A stretch of DNA of 64,000 nt from Devriesea agamarum (GCF_900070355.1 NZ_LN849456.1:1054001-1118000); one strand, 5' to 3'. Numbered from the stretch's first letter, positions 19,364 through 28,757 are shown. Made by a program: numbers and translations. Notes: generated by a model not told the origin, from the sequence alone.

Positions 19364-20611
19364 GTGACTCTTCGTCGAAAGTCCTTCCTCGCCCTATCCG
19401 CTGGCCTGCCCGTCGCCATTGCCACGGGATGCGGATCCTCCTCCTCACACCCCGACTCCGCCGGATCCACACCCAAACCTGGCTCGGACAAAGGCGCGGA
19501 CCTCACAATCTGGGCCGATGGGAAGAAAGCCCCCTCGCTCACCAAGGCGGCCACCGAATGGGGGCAGCGCAACGGCCTGACCGTATCCGTGCAAACCGTG
19601 GCCAAAGACCTGATGACCAACTTCGTCACGGCTAACCAAGCCGGTAACGGACCCGATATCGTGATCGGCGCCCATGACTGGATCGGAAACCTGGTTCAGA
19701 ACTCCTCGATCACCCCGATGCAGCTGGAGCAGGACGCCACCAAAGACATCGCGCCGACGGCGATGAAAGCCGTCACCTACCAGGGACAGGTCTACGGCTT
19801 GCCGTATTCCGTCGAGACCCTAGTGATTTACGCGAATAAGAAGCTCACCAGCGTTGCCGAACCGACCACGTTTGAGGAGATGATCGCCGCAGGGAAAGCC
19901 GGGGGCGCCGAATTGCCGCTGAGCCTGCCCGTGGGCCAGGAGGGCGACGCCTACAACATGGAGCCCATCTATACCTCAGCTGGCGGCTACCTCTTCGGAG
20001 AAAAGGACGGCAACTACGACCCCAAGGACCTCGGAGTCGGTAAAGAAGGTTCCATCGCAGCCGCGGAAAAGATACTGGAACTGGGCAAGCAGGGAATCCT
20101 AAAAACCTCAGTCACCGTAGACAACGCCATCTCGCTGTTCACCGATGGTAAAGCCGCCTATCTTTCCTCCGGGCCGTGGGCACTGTCCGATATTAAAAAG
20201 GCCGGTATCGACGTCTCATTGGTGGCATGGCCTCAGCTCCAGGGAATGCAACCAGCCCGCCCGTTCGCAGGCGTCAATGCCTTTTATGTGGCATCCAAGG
20301 CCAAAAACCCCGGGAACGCGAACCAGTTCATCGCTGACCTGGCGGCCAGCACCGAGATTTTCCATGCCATGTTCCAGATCAACCAATTGCCGCCGGTGAA
20401 CTCTGCGCTGCAAAAGCAACTCGCCGCCGACAACCCAGAGATGGTCAAAATCGCGCAGCTAGCTGAATCGGCCCAACCTATGCCCGCTATCCCCGCCATG
20501 GCTGCTGTGTGGAAGCCGCTCGGCCAAGCGCAGGCGAGCATTATCGGCGGAGCCGACCCCAAGACCACCATGATGTCGGCAGGCGAGCACATCGCCGCAC
20601 AGATCAAGTAA
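19364..20611 (+). CDS. Maltose/oligosaccharide-binding lipoprotein of ABC importer
   Basis: This family 1 (MalE-like) solute-binding protein delivers sugars to the permeases encoded next. I choose the GTG at 19364, which has AAAGGAG 5 nt upstream; the ORF itself is open from 19274 but that extension has no signal-peptide features. The 415-residue product has a lipobox IATGC with lipid Cys at residue 23, a Ser/Pro linker, then ADLTIWADGKKAPSLTKAATEW, the usual start of MalE-like domains. Context with MalF/MalG-type permeases and an alpha-glucosidase indicates maltose or maltodextrins. Confidence 0.93.
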   Translation: MTLRRKSFLALSAGLPVAIATGCGSSSSHPDSAGSTPKPGSDKGADLTIWADGKKAPSLTKAATEWGQRNGLTVSVQTVAKDLMTNFVTANQAGNGPDIVIGAHDWIGNLVQNSSITPMQLEQDATKDIAPTAMKAVTYQGQVYGLPYSVETLVIYANKKLTSVAEPTTFEEMIAAGKAGGAELPLSLPVGQEGDAYNMEPIYTSAGGYLFGEKDGNYDPKDLGVGKEGSIAAAEKILELGKQGILKTSVTVDNAISLFTDGKAAYLSSGPWALSDIKKAGIDVSLVAWPQLQGMQPARPFAGVNAFYVASKAKNPGNANQFIADLAASTEIFHAMFQINQLPPVNSALQKQLAADNPEMVKIAQLAESAQPMPAIPAMAAVWKPLGQAQASIIGGADPKTTMMSAGEHIAAQIK

Positions 20612-20623
20612 GGCTCGCTCCCG

Positions 20624-22198
20624 ATGACCTCGATCCCCGTGTGCCGGGAACGTTCCACGACGATTACCAGCGTCATCGTCAGGGTGCTCGTGCTGGGAAG
20701 CGCTCTCGCCCTGGCGGCGTATCTGCTGCCCGTTCTCATCGGACAGCAGATGTGGACCTGGGCACTTGTTGTCGCCCTCGCAACGATCTGCCTGTTTGTT
20801 CTCTACTCCACCAAGCGCTTCATCCCGGGTAAATACATTTTCCCCGGAACATTCTTCCTCGGGCTGTTCCTTGTCATCCCCGTCATCCTCACCGTGGGCT
20901 ATTCGTTCACGAATTTCGGCGACGGTGCTCGCGGCTCCAAAGAACAGGCCATTGAAGCCATCACCAGCAGTTCTGTGAAACAGCTCCCTGGTTCTCCGCG
21001 ATACAACCTCACGGTCGCGACCAAAGCCTCCGTCGCCAAGGGGCCGTTCGAGTTTTTCCTAGTCGAGCAGAAAACCGGTGCGGTGTACCGCGGCAGTTCC
21101 GAACAACGCCTATCCCCGGTCACTCCCGGTGAGGTCGAGCTCAAGGGTCGCAGGGTGAGCGGGGCGCCCGGATACACGATTCTTACGCCGCGAGAAATTA
21201 ATGCGGTCTACCGGGACCTACAAAATGTCGCGGTCCCCGTTGACAACGAGTCGGCGATCAGAATCTCCGGGGTCAACCAGGCGTTTCGGGGAACGAAGAC
21301 CCTGCGCTATGACGCCTCCCAAGATGCCATCGTGAACTCTGCAACCGGCGAAACCTTCCGGGTGGGGATGGTCGGCACCTCGGAATATTTCGTCAATGCC
21401 GACGGCAAGCCGGCTTTCCCTCAGTCCTGGTTACAGGGGGTCGGGTTCGCCAACTACACGCGGCTATTTACCGACGCCAGCATCGGCTCCCAGTTCGCAC
21501 GAGCCCTGGGATGGAACCTGATATTCGCCTTCGGATCCGTTCTGCTCACCTTCGCGCTTGGGCTCTTTCTAGCCATCGTGCTCAATGATGACCGTATCCG
21601 AGGCAAACGGGTGTACCGGTCCTTCCTGCTGCTGCCCTACGCGGTGCCCGGATTTATTGCCCTACTGCTGTGGGCAAACTTCTATAACCGCGATTTCGGG
21701 CTGATTAATCAGACGCTTGGCCTGCATATTGACTGGCTCGGGGATCCCACCTGGGCCAAATGTGCCGTCCTGCTGACGAACTTGTGGATGGGTTTTCCTT
21801 ACATGTTTATCGTCTCCACGGGTGCGCTCCAGGCTATTCCTCAAGACGTGCGCGAAGCCGCCCGGATCGACGGCGCGAGTGGGCTTCAAACCACCCTGCG
21901 GGTTGTTACCCCGCTCTTGCTGGTCGCGGTCGCACCGCTGCTGATTTCGAGCTTCGCCTACAACTTCAATAACTTCAACGCGATTCAGCTGCTCACCGGG
22001 GGCGGGCCCTTCCCGCCGGGTGAGTACACGCGCGGTGGCACCGACATTCTCATTTCGATGGTGTACCACATCGCCTTCGGTGGTTCCGGCGCAGAATTCG
22101 GCTTCGCTTCGGCGGTATCGGTGGCGCTCTTTGTTCTCACTGGGTTCCTCGCAGCCGTCCAATTCCGCATGACCCGGCTGTTAGAAGACGTCAATTGA
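20624..22198 (+). CDS. malF: MalF-type sugar ABC permease
   Basis: This membrane permease imports maltose-type sugars with its MalG partner. The 524-residue product is longer than most actinobacterial homologs because, like E. coli MalF, it has a large extracytoplasmic region (about residues 100-275) between the third helix and the core helices. The EAA loop that docks the ATPase is EAARIDGASGLQTTLRVVTPLL near residue 410. It starts 12 bp after the binding-protein stop with a weak AAGG site. No ATPase gene follows, so a shared MsiK/MalK-type ATPase elsewhere is likely. Confidence 0.94.
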   Translation: MTSIPVCRERSTTITSVIVRVLVLGSALALAAYLLPVLIGQQMWTWALVVALATICLFVLYSTKRFIPGKYIFPGTFFLGLFLVIPVILTVGYSFTNFGDGARGSKEQAIEAITSSSVKQLPGSPRYNLTVATKASVAKGPFEFFLVEQKTGAVYRGSSEQRLSPVTPGEVELKGRRVSGAPGYTILTPREINAVYRDLQNVAVPVDNESAIRISGVNQAFRGTKTLRYDASQDAIVNSATGETFRVGMVGTSEYFVNADGKPAFPQSWLQGVGFANYTRLFTDASIGSQFARALGWNLIFAFGSVLLTFALGLFLAIVLNDDRIRGKRVYRSFLLLPYAVPGFIALLLWANFYNRDFGLINQTLGLHIDWLGDPTWAKCAVLLTNLWMGFPYMFIVSTGALQAIPQDVREAARIDGASGLQTTLRVVTPLLLVAVAPLLISSFAYNFNNFNAIQLLTGGGPFPPGEYTRGGTDILISMVYHIAFGGSGAEFGFASAVSVALFVLTGFLAAVQFRMTRLLEDVN

Positions 22199-22220
22199 GT
22201 GCCGCATGAGGAGCACAACC

Positions 22221-23144
22221 ATGACCACATCACACACCCCGGCATCCTCGGACACACCAGCCCGCCCCACAGCATTGCGCCAGCGCAAGCTACCGCTGGG
22301 CCGCTGGATGCGCGAAGTCGGATGGCGCCACCTGGTCGGGCTCATCGCCCTGGCATTCGCTATTTTCCCCATTCTGTACGTGATCTCGGCGTCGCTTAAT
22401 CCCTTGGGGACGATCTCCAGCACTCAGATCATTCCCCGGGAGGTGAGCTTCGAGAATTACTCCAAACTGCTTTCCGGTCAGCATGGGCCATTCTTGTCCT
22501 GGTACCTCAACACGGTGATCGTCTGCGTGGTGGTATCGATCATCCAAGTGTTTCTCTCGGTTCTCGCGTCCTACGCGTTTAGCCGTTTCCGGTTCACTGG
22601 ACGTCGCGGCGGCCTGCTCTGCCTGCTGTTAATCATGATGTTCCCCGCGATCCTCGCCATGATCTCGATCTACTCGATGATCTCGGACATCGGCCAGGTG
22701 ATACCACTGTTCGGTTTAAACACCTTGCCGGGCTATATTCTCGTGCTACTCGGCGGCTCCCTCGGGCAGGTATGGCTGATCAAAGGATTTTTCGACACCG
22801 TTCCCAAAGAGCTCGACGAAGCGGCCATCATTGACGGTTGCTCGCACTGGCAAGTTTTCAGCCGCATCCTGCTACCGGCGCTCACCCCGATTCTCGCCAC
22901 CACGTTGCTGCTGAGCTTGGTGGGTGTGATGAGCGACTTCCTTTTAGGTTCGCTCCTGCTCACCGACGATTCGACGAAGACGCTCGCCGTGGGCATGTAC
23001 GGGCTGCTCAACGCCGATAAATCCAATAACCTGGGGGTGTTCGCCGCCGGATCCGTGCTCATCATGATTCCGGTCATCGCGCTTTACCAGTTCCTACAGC
23101 GCTACATTATCGGCGGCTCCACCGCAGGGGCTGTGAAGGGGTAG
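22221..23144 (+). CDS. malG: MalG-type sugar ABC permease
   Basis: This is the second membrane subunit of the importer. The 307-residue product has about six helices and the EAA loop ELDEAAIIDGCSHWQVFSRILLP near residue 200. I choose the ATG at 22221 because GAGGAG lies 8 nt upstream; an ATG five codons earlier lacks a site. It follows malF by 22 bp in the same operon and precedes the alpha-glucosidase gene. Confidence 0.95.
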   Translation: MTTSHTPASSDTPARPTALRQRKLPLGRWMREVGWRHLVGLIALAFAIFPILYVISASLNPLGTISSTQIIPREVSFENYSKLLSGQHGPFLSWYLNTVIVCVVVSIIQVFLSVLASYAFSRFRFTGRRGGLLCLLLIMMFPAILAMISIYSMISDIGQVIPLFGLNTLPGYILVLLGGSLGQVWLIKGFFDTVPKELDEAAIIDGCSHWQVFSRILLPALTPILATTLLLSLVGVMSDFLLGSLLLTDDSTKTLAVGMYGLLNADKSNNLGVFAAGSVLIMIPVIALYQFLQRYIIGGSTAGAVKG

Positions 23145-23216
23145 AGGCAGAAACCACTCCAATGCGCTGTCCTCGCAGGCGGCCATCCCCATAGCTCAAT
23201 GACAGGAGAACTCCCT

Positions 23217-24857
23217 ATGTCCCATGAATGGTGGCGCGACGCCGTCGTATATCAGGTGTATCCACGCTCTTTTGCCGACCACAACGGTGATGGCATGGGC
23301 GATCTCCCAGGGATCACCGAAAAACTCCCCTATCTCAAAGAACTGGGGGTCGATGCCATCTGGATGTCACCCTTCTACACCTCGCCCCAAAACGATGCGG
23401 GGTACGACGTCGCCAACTACACCGATGTTGACCCTCGGTTCGGCACCCTGGGCGATTTCGATACGCTCATGGAACGGGCGCGCGAACTCGGAATTAAAGT
23501 TCTCGTCGACATCGTCCCCAACCATTCGTCCTCTGAGCATCCGCTGTTTCAGGAAGCGCTCGCCGCACAACCCGGGTCGGCGGCGCGAGATATGTATATA
23601 TTCCGCGACGGCACAGGCGAATCCGGCGAGCTTCCCCCCAATAACTGGCAGTCGATCTTTCACGGCGATGGCTGGACCCGCGTGACCGAAACCGACGGCT
23701 CACCTGGCCAGTGGTACCTGCATCTTTTCGACACCACCCAGCCAGACTGGAACTGGGATAATCCACGCGTCCATGAGCTCTTCCACGATGTGCTGCGCTT
23801 TTGGTTAGATCGCGGCGTCGCCGGGGTACGCGTAGATGTGGCGCATGGACTAGTCAAAGCCCCCGGGTTACCGGATGCGGTCAGCAATCAGGAAGGCCTG
23901 ATTGACACCGATGAGAACCAGACGCCCCCGTTCTTCGATCAGGATGGCGTGCACGACATCTACCGCGAGTGGCGAAAAATATTCGACTCCTACGACGGTG
24001 ACCGCATGATGGTCGGTGAATGCTGGGTGCCGGTTGAACGCATGGCCCTATATGTGCGCCCCGGTGAAATGCATCAGATCTTTAATTTCTCGTTCCTGCT
24101 AGCCCGCTGGGATGAAGAGAAGATCCGCAGTGCTATCGACACGCCTCTGCGTGACGCTACGGCGGTCGGGGCGCCGACCACCTGGGTGCTGTCCAATCAC
24201 GATGTGATCCGTCATGCCTCCCGGTACGGATTCAGCCCGGATCGCATTCTGGGTGAAGGCCTCGGCCCTGATGAGGACCAACCAGATCGCATCCTTGGGT
24301 TGCGGCGGGCTCGCGCCATGACCGTGCTCATGCTGTCCCTGCCGGGTTCTGCATATATCTATCAGGGCGAAGAGCTCGGGCTGCCTGAGGTTCCCGAGAT
24401 CCCCGACGAACTGCGTGAAGATCCCGCGCATAAGCGTGCAGGTGTGCCGGGCCGCGACGGATGCCGGGTCCCGATTCCCTGGGAGGCTGACGCCCCGGCG
24501 TTCGGCTTCTCCCCCACCGGCGCGTCGTGGCTGCCGCAGCCGGAGTATTTCCGCCAGTACGCTGCCGACTCACAAACCGGCGTGGCGGGATCGACGCTTG
24601 AAATGTATCGGCAAGCCTTGCGTCTGCGCCGCGAATATCGGCTCGGATCTTCGGATATGACCTGGTGCGATGACCTTGCCCCCGGCGTGCTCACGCTTCA
24701 AGTTGGTCAGATCACGGTCTACCTCAACACCTCTGAGCATACTGTTCCTCTTCCCGACGGGGCACAAGTCCTTTTGACCTCGGCCGATCAGGAACAGCCC
24801 AAGCGCGACCACGCCCCACAGCTAGCACCCGATACAGCGATATGGGTCCGCGGATAA
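23217..24857 (+). CDS. Alpha-glucosidase, GH13 family
   Basis: This cytoplasmic GH13 enzyme should hydrolyse maltose and short alpha-glucans brought in by the adjacent importer. From the ATG at 23217 (AGGAG 8 nt upstream) the product has 546 residues. The family blocks are clear: WWRDAVVYQVYPRSFAD at the N-terminus, DIVPNHSS near 98, the nucleophile D207 in GVRVDVAHG, the acid/base E268 in MVGECW and D329 in LSNHDV. It is last in the operon and is followed by a hairpin terminator. Confidence 0.95.
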   Translation: MSHEWWRDAVVYQVYPRSFADHNGDGMGDLPGITEKLPYLKELGVDAIWMSPFYTSPQNDAGYDVANYTDVDPRFGTLGDFDTLMERARELGIKVLVDIVPNHSSSEHPLFQEALAAQPGSAARDMYIFRDGTGESGELPPNNWQSIFHGDGWTRVTETDGSPGQWYLHLFDTTQPDWNWDNPRVHELFHDVLRFWLDRGVAGVRVDVAHGLVKAPGLPDAVSNQEGLIDTDENQTPPFFDQDGVHDIYREWRKIFDSYDGDRMMVGECWVPVERMALYVRPGEMHQIFNFSFLLARWDEEKIRSAIDTPLRDATAVGAPTTWVLSNHDVIRHASRYGFSPDRILGEGLGPDEDQPDRILGLRRARAMTVLMLSLPGSAYIYQGEELGLPEVPEIPDELREDPAHKRAGVPGRDGCRVPIPWEADAPAFGFSPTGASWLPQPEYFRQYAADSQTGVAGSTLEMYRQALRLRREYRLGSSDMTWCDDLAPGVLTLQVGQITVYLNTSEHTVPLPDGAQVLLTSADQEQPKRDHAPQLAPDTAIWVRG

Positions 24858-24891
24858 CCCCGTAGGAGCACCTGACCCCATGCCCGCACCT

Positions 24892-24933
24892 TCATCGTCC
24901 CCTAGCCTTCCTACCGAGTCTGGGGGACGATGA
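24892..24933 (+). terminator. Terminator hairpin after the alpha-glucosidase gene
   Basis: TCATCGTCCCC and GGGGACGATGA form an 11-bp stem with a 20-nt loop, 35 bp past the stop codon. It probably ends the maltose operon before the asnB transcription unit. Confidence 0.6.
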
Positions 24934-25078
24934 GGGCCTGGCCCCTGGTAGATTGTTTTGGTCCTCGTGCACCTCGCCTCATCCCGGCAGCTCGCGGTCA
25001 GTGACGCGTACCGTCGCGTTCTCGCCGAATGCACGCATCGCCCGAGAACAGTCCAGAGAGCAGAAAGGCCCCGCCCTC

Positions 25079-26920
25079 ATGTGCGGTTTCACCGGTTTCG
25101 TCGATCCTACGCTCGCGGATAAGCAACCCGTGATCTCCGCGATGGCTGCGCAGATCATTCACCGCGGCCCCGACCAGGAGGGGTATTTCACCGACGACGA
25201 CATCGCCCTGGGTTTTCGGCGACTATCGATTATCGACCTCAGCCACGGCGACCAGCCCATCGTCAGCCAGGACGGCACGAAGGTCATCGTTTTCAATGGC
25301 GAGATCTACAACTACCGGGAACTGCGAGCCGAACTGGTCGAGGCAGGTCTCAGCTTCCGCACCCACTCAGACACCGAAGTCATTCTGCGCGGTTTCGAGC
25401 ACTGGGGCCAGGATGTTCTGGCTCGTCTACGCGGAATGTTTGCTTTTGTCATCTGGGATACGCAAACCAAGACGCTTTTTGGCGCCCGCGACCCCTTCGG
25501 CATCAAACCGTTCTATTACCAGCACAACGACGATGTGTTGATCTTCGGTTCGGAAATTAAATCCTTCCTCCCGCAGCCGAACTTCACCAAAGAAGTCAAC
25601 ACCTCCGTTCTTCCTGACTACCTCTCGTTCGAGTACATTCCGTTCCGCGAAACCCTCTTTTCGGGCGTTCATAAACTGCTCGGCGGCGAATGCTTCACCT
25701 TCACCGACGGCAACCTCAGTATCCGTCGCTACCACTCGCTCGAATTCGATATTGACGACAGTAAGTCGCTCGACGACTGGACGCGCATCATCCAGGACGC
25801 CGTCGAAGAGTCGGTAGCCGCACACCAAATCGCCGATGTCGAGGTGGGATGCTTCCTGTCCTCTGGTATCGACAGCTCCTACATCACCAAGGAGATGACG
25901 AAAACCGGGAACCGGATTAAAGCGTTTTCGGTTGGCTACGCGGAAGAAAAGTACAGTGAGCTGTCGTACGCCCGGGACTTCGCCCAGAAGATAGATGCTG
26001 AGTTCCACGAAAAGCAGATCACCGCGGACGAAACTTTCGCTGCCGTGCCGCGGATTCAGTATCTGATGGATGAACCGCTGCCGAACCCATCAGCGCTGCC
26101 CCTGTTCTTCCTCACCCAGGCCGCCGCTGAACAGGTCAAAGTCGTCGTCTCCGGCGAAGGCGCCGACGAATTGTTCGGGGGGTACAACCAGTACCGGGAA
26201 CCACTGGATTACTCCACCTACCAGAAGGTACCTGCCCCGGTGCGCCGCGGCATTGCAGCTATCGCATCCCGGCTCCCCAATTTCCGCGGTAAACGCTTCC
26301 TTCTGCGCAACGCCACATCGCTGCCCGAAAGATTCTTCCGCAATAACTACGTCTTTTCGCCGGAGGAACGGCAAAAAGTTTTGCGGGCGCCAATTCCCGC
26401 ACCCAGTTCAGCCTCAAGGACCAAACCGCTGTTCGATCATGTGGCCCATCTCGACGATGTGACCCAAATGCAGTACGTGGATATCCACACCTGGATGCTG
26501 TACGACATTTTACAAAAGGCGGACAAGATGTCGATGGCGCACTCTTTGGAACTGCGGGTTCCTTTCCTCGACCTGCGCGTCTTTGACGTCGCCCGACGCA
26601 TTCCCAGTAGATTCCGAGTCACCAAAGAGAACACCAAAATTGCGCTGCGCCGCACGGCATTGCGCGAGATTCCCGAACGCACTGCGAACAAGAAAAAACT
26701 GGGTTTCCCGGTTCCGCTGAATGATTGGCTGCGCCAGGAACCGTACGTCAGCGAGGTGCGGGCACGCTTTTCCAGCGATGAGGCGGGACTCTTTTTCAAC
26801 CGCGACTACATTCTCGGCATGCTGGAGACGCACCAGACCGGGGTGAACGGCTATATGAAACGCATCTGGTCGATCTACTGTTTCCTAGTGTGGTACGACG
26901 AGTTTTTCGTCAAACGCTGA
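25079..26920 (+). CDS. asnB: Glutamine-hydrolysing asparagine synthase-like amidotransferase
   Basis: The 613-residue product has the class II glutamine amidotransferase domain (nucleophile Cys2 in MCGFTGF, residues 2-210) and an asparagine-synthase ATP domain with the PP-loop FLSSGIDSS near residue 260. I choose the ATG at 25079 because it exposes Cys2; the ORF is open further upstream. The family includes true asparagine synthetases and enzymes that amidate peptidoglycan: lactococcal AsnH amidates D-Asp in the interpeptide bridge and corynebacterial LtsA amidates meso-diaminopimelate. The next gene, 44 bp away, is a D-aspartate-ligase-like ATP-grasp enzyme, so a cell-wall role is plausible. 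Asparagine synthesis remains possible. Confidence 0.93.
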   Translation: MCGFTGFVDPTLADKQPVISAMAAQIIHRGPDQEGYFTDDDIALGFRRLSIIDLSHGDQPIVSQDGTKVIVFNGEIYNYRELRAELVEAGLSFRTHSDTEVILRGFEHWGQDVLARLRGMFAFVIWDTQTKTLFGARDPFGIKPFYYQHNDDVLIFGSEIKSFLPQPNFTKEVNTSVLPDYLSFEYIPFRETLFSGVHKLLGGECFTFTDGNLSIRRYHSLEFDIDDSKSLDDWTRIIQDAVEESVAAHQIADVEVGCFLSSGIDSSYITKEMTKTGNRIKAFSVGYAEEKYSELSYARDFAQKIDAEFHEKQITADETFAAVPRIQYLMDEPLPNPSALPLFFLTQAAAEQVKVVVSGEGADELFGGYNQYREPLDYSTYQKVPAPVRRGIAAIASRLPNFRGKRFLLRNATSLPERFFRNNYVFSPEERQKVLRAPIPAPSSASRTKPLFDHVAHLDDVTQMQYVDIHTWMLYDILQKADKMSMAHSLELRVPFLDLRVFDVARRIPSRFRVTKENTKIALRRTALREIPERTANKKKLGFPVPLNDWLRQEPYVSEVRARFSSDEAGLFFNRDYILGMLETHQTGVNGYMKRIWSIYCFLVWYDEFFVKR

Positions 26921-26964
26921 CAGTGTCTAGGTCCTCTGCTCGCAGATCAATCCAAAGGTTTCTC

Positions 26965-28398
26965 ATGCACCGTACCCCTGCCCCCAGCGACGCCCCCTTC
27001 GACGTTGTTTTACTTGGCTCGGGCCTTGGCATTTACGCGCTATCTCGCGCATTCCACGAAGCGTACGGCGTAGTCAGCACTGTCGTGGCAGTCGGCGCAC
27101 CCGAACCGTTTAGGCGCAGCATCACCTGCCAGGTGCATGACCTTCCCTCCGGCAGCACCGATGAGGACCGACTCAAGACCCTGCTTGCGCTCGCTGAGGC
27201 TCGCGGGTACTCGTCGGCTGGATCAGCTCAGTCCGGATCTGAGGATTCAGAATCGGCTAAGGCCGACGATGCAAAGGTCACCGGGAGTGATGATTCCGGT
27301 GTGCCGGGAACAGGCAGGCGCGAGGCGGCCCAGACCGGCGGAGCCGAAGCAACCTATGGTGCCGAGCCGGGGATATCTGGCGCTTGTGATCACGGTCGGC
27401 CTGCGGTGCTGATGTGCAATACCGACGGAGATATCGCTTTTATTGCGCGTCATGCCGACGCTTTAGCCCCTTATTATGTGCTGCGCCTGCCCGACCTCAC
27501 CACGGTCGAACGCCTATCCGATAAGGCCGAGTTCACGGCTCTGTGCGGTGAGCTCGGTATCGATGCACCGCGCACCCTGACCCTCGATTTCAGGAACGGC
27601 CAGCGCCCGGAGATTCCGCATATCGACGCTGGATTCCCCGTCGTCGCCAAGCCAGCTGTGAGCGAACCCCATGTGCGTCTGCGCATGGACGGGAAGAAAA
27701 AGGTGTATTTCCTGTCCGACGAAGGGCAACTGCGCGAATTGGTTGATCGTCTATATGAGGCTGGATTCCGCGACCGTTTCGTGGTGCAGGAGCTGATCCC
27801 TGGTGACGACACCTATATGCGCTCCATTACCGCTTATCGCGATGCCCGCGGAGTGGTAACACTTGCGGCAAGTGCCGCTGTGCTGCTGGAAGAGCACACT
27901 CCAGACGCTTTAGGGCGGCCCGCCGCCATGCTGACTCACACCTATTCCGAGGCTCTTACTCAGGCCCGGGCCATCTTGGAGGCAACCCAGTACATCGGGT
28001 TTGCCAACTTCGATATTAAAGAAGATCCTCGCACGGGAACGCTGCACTTTTTGGAGGTGAACCCGCGCATCGGCCGCAATAGTTTCTACGTCACCGGGGC
28101 AGGAGCCAATATCGCCCGCTTCATTGTGGAGGATGGCGTCTTTAACCGCGCGGTAGAACCGGTGTTCGGTGTTCCCGAGATTTTGTATTCGATGGTGCCA
28201 ACCGGCTTGCTCATGCGGTATGTCACCGACCCTGAGCAGCGCAGGCATGTACGTGCAATCGCTCACCGTGGGGTTGTTGATCCGTGGCTATACAAAGCCG
28301 AAGGCGCGTGGATGCGCACCTATGCGCGGGTCACCCGATTCAACCATGTCCGGAAGTTCTTGAAGTATTACCCGCGCCCAACCTCTACCGGTTTTTAA
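26965..28398 (+). CDS. ATP-grasp ligase, D-aspartate ligase-like (paralog 1)
   Basis: This enzyme should join a D-amino acid to an amine through an acyl phosphate. From the ATG at 26965 (AAAGG 7 nt upstream) it has 477 residues. ATP-grasp features are VVAKPA (K229), QELIPGDDTYMR (near 275-286), LLEEHTPDALG (near 308) and the metal-binding FLEVNPRIGRN (362-372). It aligns along its length with the ATP-grasp at 31892-33148 and resembles the enterococcal Aslfm and lactococcal AslA D-aspartate ligases. Residues about 83-145 are a low-complexity Ser/Gly/Asp/Ala insert missing from paralog 2. It is coupled to asnB. D-Glu or a second D-Asp are possible substrates. Confidence 0.85.
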   Translation: MHRTPAPSDAPFDVVLLGSGLGIYALSRAFHEAYGVVSTVVAVGAPEPFRRSITCQVHDLPSGSTDEDRLKTLLALAEARGYSSAGSAQSGSEDSESAKADDAKVTGSDDSGVPGTGRREAAQTGGAEATYGAEPGISGACDHGRPAVLMCNTDGDIAFIARHADALAPYYVLRLPDLTTVERLSDKAEFTALCGELGIDAPRTLTLDFRNGQRPEIPHIDAGFPVVAKPAVSEPHVRLRMDGKKKVYFLSDEGQLRELVDRLYEAGFRDRFVVQELIPGDDTYMRSITAYRDARGVVTLAASAAVLLEEHTPDALGRPAAMLTHTYSEALTQARAILEATQYIGFANFDIKEDPRTGTLHFLEVNPRIGRNSFYVTGAGANIARFIVEDGVFNRAVEPVFGVPEILYSMVPTGLLMRYVTDPEQRRHVRAIAHRGVVDPWLYKAEGAWMRTYARVTRFNHVRKFLKYYPRPTSTGF

Positions 28399-28418
28399 CT
28401 GTCGATGCTAGGGTCGCT

Positions 28419-28452
28419 GCTAGGTGTACAAAGCGGAAGCTAAGTACACAAA
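28419..28452. repeat. Two direct repeats spaced 20 bp before a small ORF
   Basis: GCTAGGTGTACAAA at 28419 and GCTAAGTACACAAA at 28439 are direct repeats one pair of helical turns apart, upstream of a possible small membrane-protein gene. This spacing fits a dimeric regulator bound on one DNA face. A -10-like TAGGCT follows at about 28462. Confidence 0.35.
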
Positions 28453-28521
28453 AGTGGCAGTCTAGGCTTACGACTAGCAGCCATGCCATCATCAGCAATG
28501 AACGGTCTGCGAGGTAAGGAC

Positions 28522-28626
28522 ATGAGCGTTTTTGCTTTACAAGCATCTGAGATTATTTTTCTCTGCGCAATTATTGCGGTCTTCATCGTTGCTATCGCAT
28601 TGATCATTTATTTCGTGCGCCGGTGA
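28522..28626 (+). CDS. Possible 34-residue single-pass membrane protein
   Basis: This short ORF reads MSVFALQASEIIFLCAIIAV and continues as one hydrophobic helix ending in YFVRR. GAGG lies 7 nt before the ATG (with AAGGA closer). In-frame ATGs at 28498 and 28483 would lengthen it to 42 or 47 residues. The composition (one helix capped by Arg-Arg) is what a real small membrane protein looks like and is unlike the surrounding noncoding sequence. It follows the ATP-grasp 1 gene by about 120 bp. Function unknown; it could assist a membrane enzyme of the same locus. Confidence 0.45.
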   Translation: MSVFALQASEIIFLCAIIAVFIVAIALIIYFVRR

Positions 28627-28728
28627 GTAACGGGGGGAGGACGCGATGGGGCGGATGCTGCGCTCTAGTAATGGATCGCTCGGCTACTAAGCAGCTGGCA
28701 CATTGACCACGCTTCACGTAATCCTATT

Positions 28729-28752
28729 CATATAGCCATATAACCATATAGC
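28729..28752. repeat. Three tandem 8-bp repeats CATATARC
   Basis: CATATAGC, CATATAAC and CATATAGC follow one another without a gap just downstream of the EamA gene stop. TTGACC at 28713-28718 followed 16 nt later by TATTCA looks like a rightward promoter entering the repeats, antisense to the EamA gene. It may be chance in an AT-rich patch. Confidence 0.4.
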
Positions 28753-28757
28753 GATAC

